A stretch of DNA of 5,320 nucleotides from CAYJOG01 sp964371695 [NCBI: uncultured bacterium] (GTDB lineage: Bacteria > CAYJOG01): positions 1 through 5,320 of the forward strand of contig CAYJOG010000224.1 in assembly GCA_964371695.1 (NCBI GenBank), given 5' to 3'. Made by a program: the position numbers and the translations under genes. Positions 5,261 to 5,320 of the stretch are shown piece after piece. The number at the start of each line of letters is the position of its first letter. The stretch's first letter is position 1. A model generated the notes under the pieces. That model had not been told where the DNA came from. It saw nothing but the letters and a program-made list of their open reading frames with translations, and did not search any database.

Positions 5261-5320
5261 GTTGTAAGCCAGCTTGCGCCGCGAACACCTCCGGCCCACA
5301 GGATTGTTTCAAAAGTTCCT
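5261..5320. other. right edge, no gene identified
   Basis: No coding or RNA signature is seen. TTGTTTC at 5304-5310 is the inverse of GAAACAA at 5254-5260, giving a 7-bp inverted repeat around about 43 nt, perhaps one more weak hairpin of the array. Confidence 0.35.

Overview
The window is GC-rich bacterial DNA. It looks like a member of the Pseudomonadota: there is an inner-membrane GT-C glycosyltransferase, a receiver protein with the N-terminal module usually found ahead of HD-GYP domains, an exported ankyrin protein, and palindromes of the ATTCCC-N8-GGGAAT (dRS3-like) type common in that phylum. I cannot name the genus from the sequence. I see no tRNA, rRNA, CRISPR array, transposase or integrase.

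Layout: (1) 1-253, no gene, a tight array of five hairpins ending just before the first gene. (2) 254-2473 (+), a multi-pass GT-C-type membrane protein of 739 residues, carrying a compositionally foreign in-frame block at about 1391-1678 and a possible compensated frameshift at about 1895-1992. (3) 2474-2980, a roughly 460-bp palindromic element with about 90-bp imperfect terminal inverted repeats, filling the gap between two convergent genes. (4) 2981-3721 (-), a two-part regulator whose receiver domain has lost the acidic pair and the conserved lysine. (5) 3722-3949, intergenic. (6) 3950-4954 (-), a secreted or periplasmic ankyrin-repeat protein with an unrecognised C-terminal domain. (7) 4955-5320, no convincing gene, a second hairpin array.

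The most interesting signal is that the two hairpin arrays (about 60-240 on +, about 4986-5260 on -) look like diverged copies of one element. The same hairpins occur in the same order with shared loops and connecting motifs. The stem sequences differ, but both arms differ together, so pairing is kept. Each copy sits directly upstream of a gene and points the same way as that gene, which fits either a structured 5' leader or a mobile palindromic element that lands in 5' flanks. The central element at 2511-2971 is a different, MITE-like palindromic structure.

The three genes do not form an obvious pathway. The ankyrin gene and the receiver gene are in tandem on the minus strand, 228 nt apart, and converge on the glycosyltransferase gene. 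The repeats, the foreign block inside the glycosyltransferase gene and the degenerate receiver suggest an accessory, repeat-rich region rather than a conserved operon.
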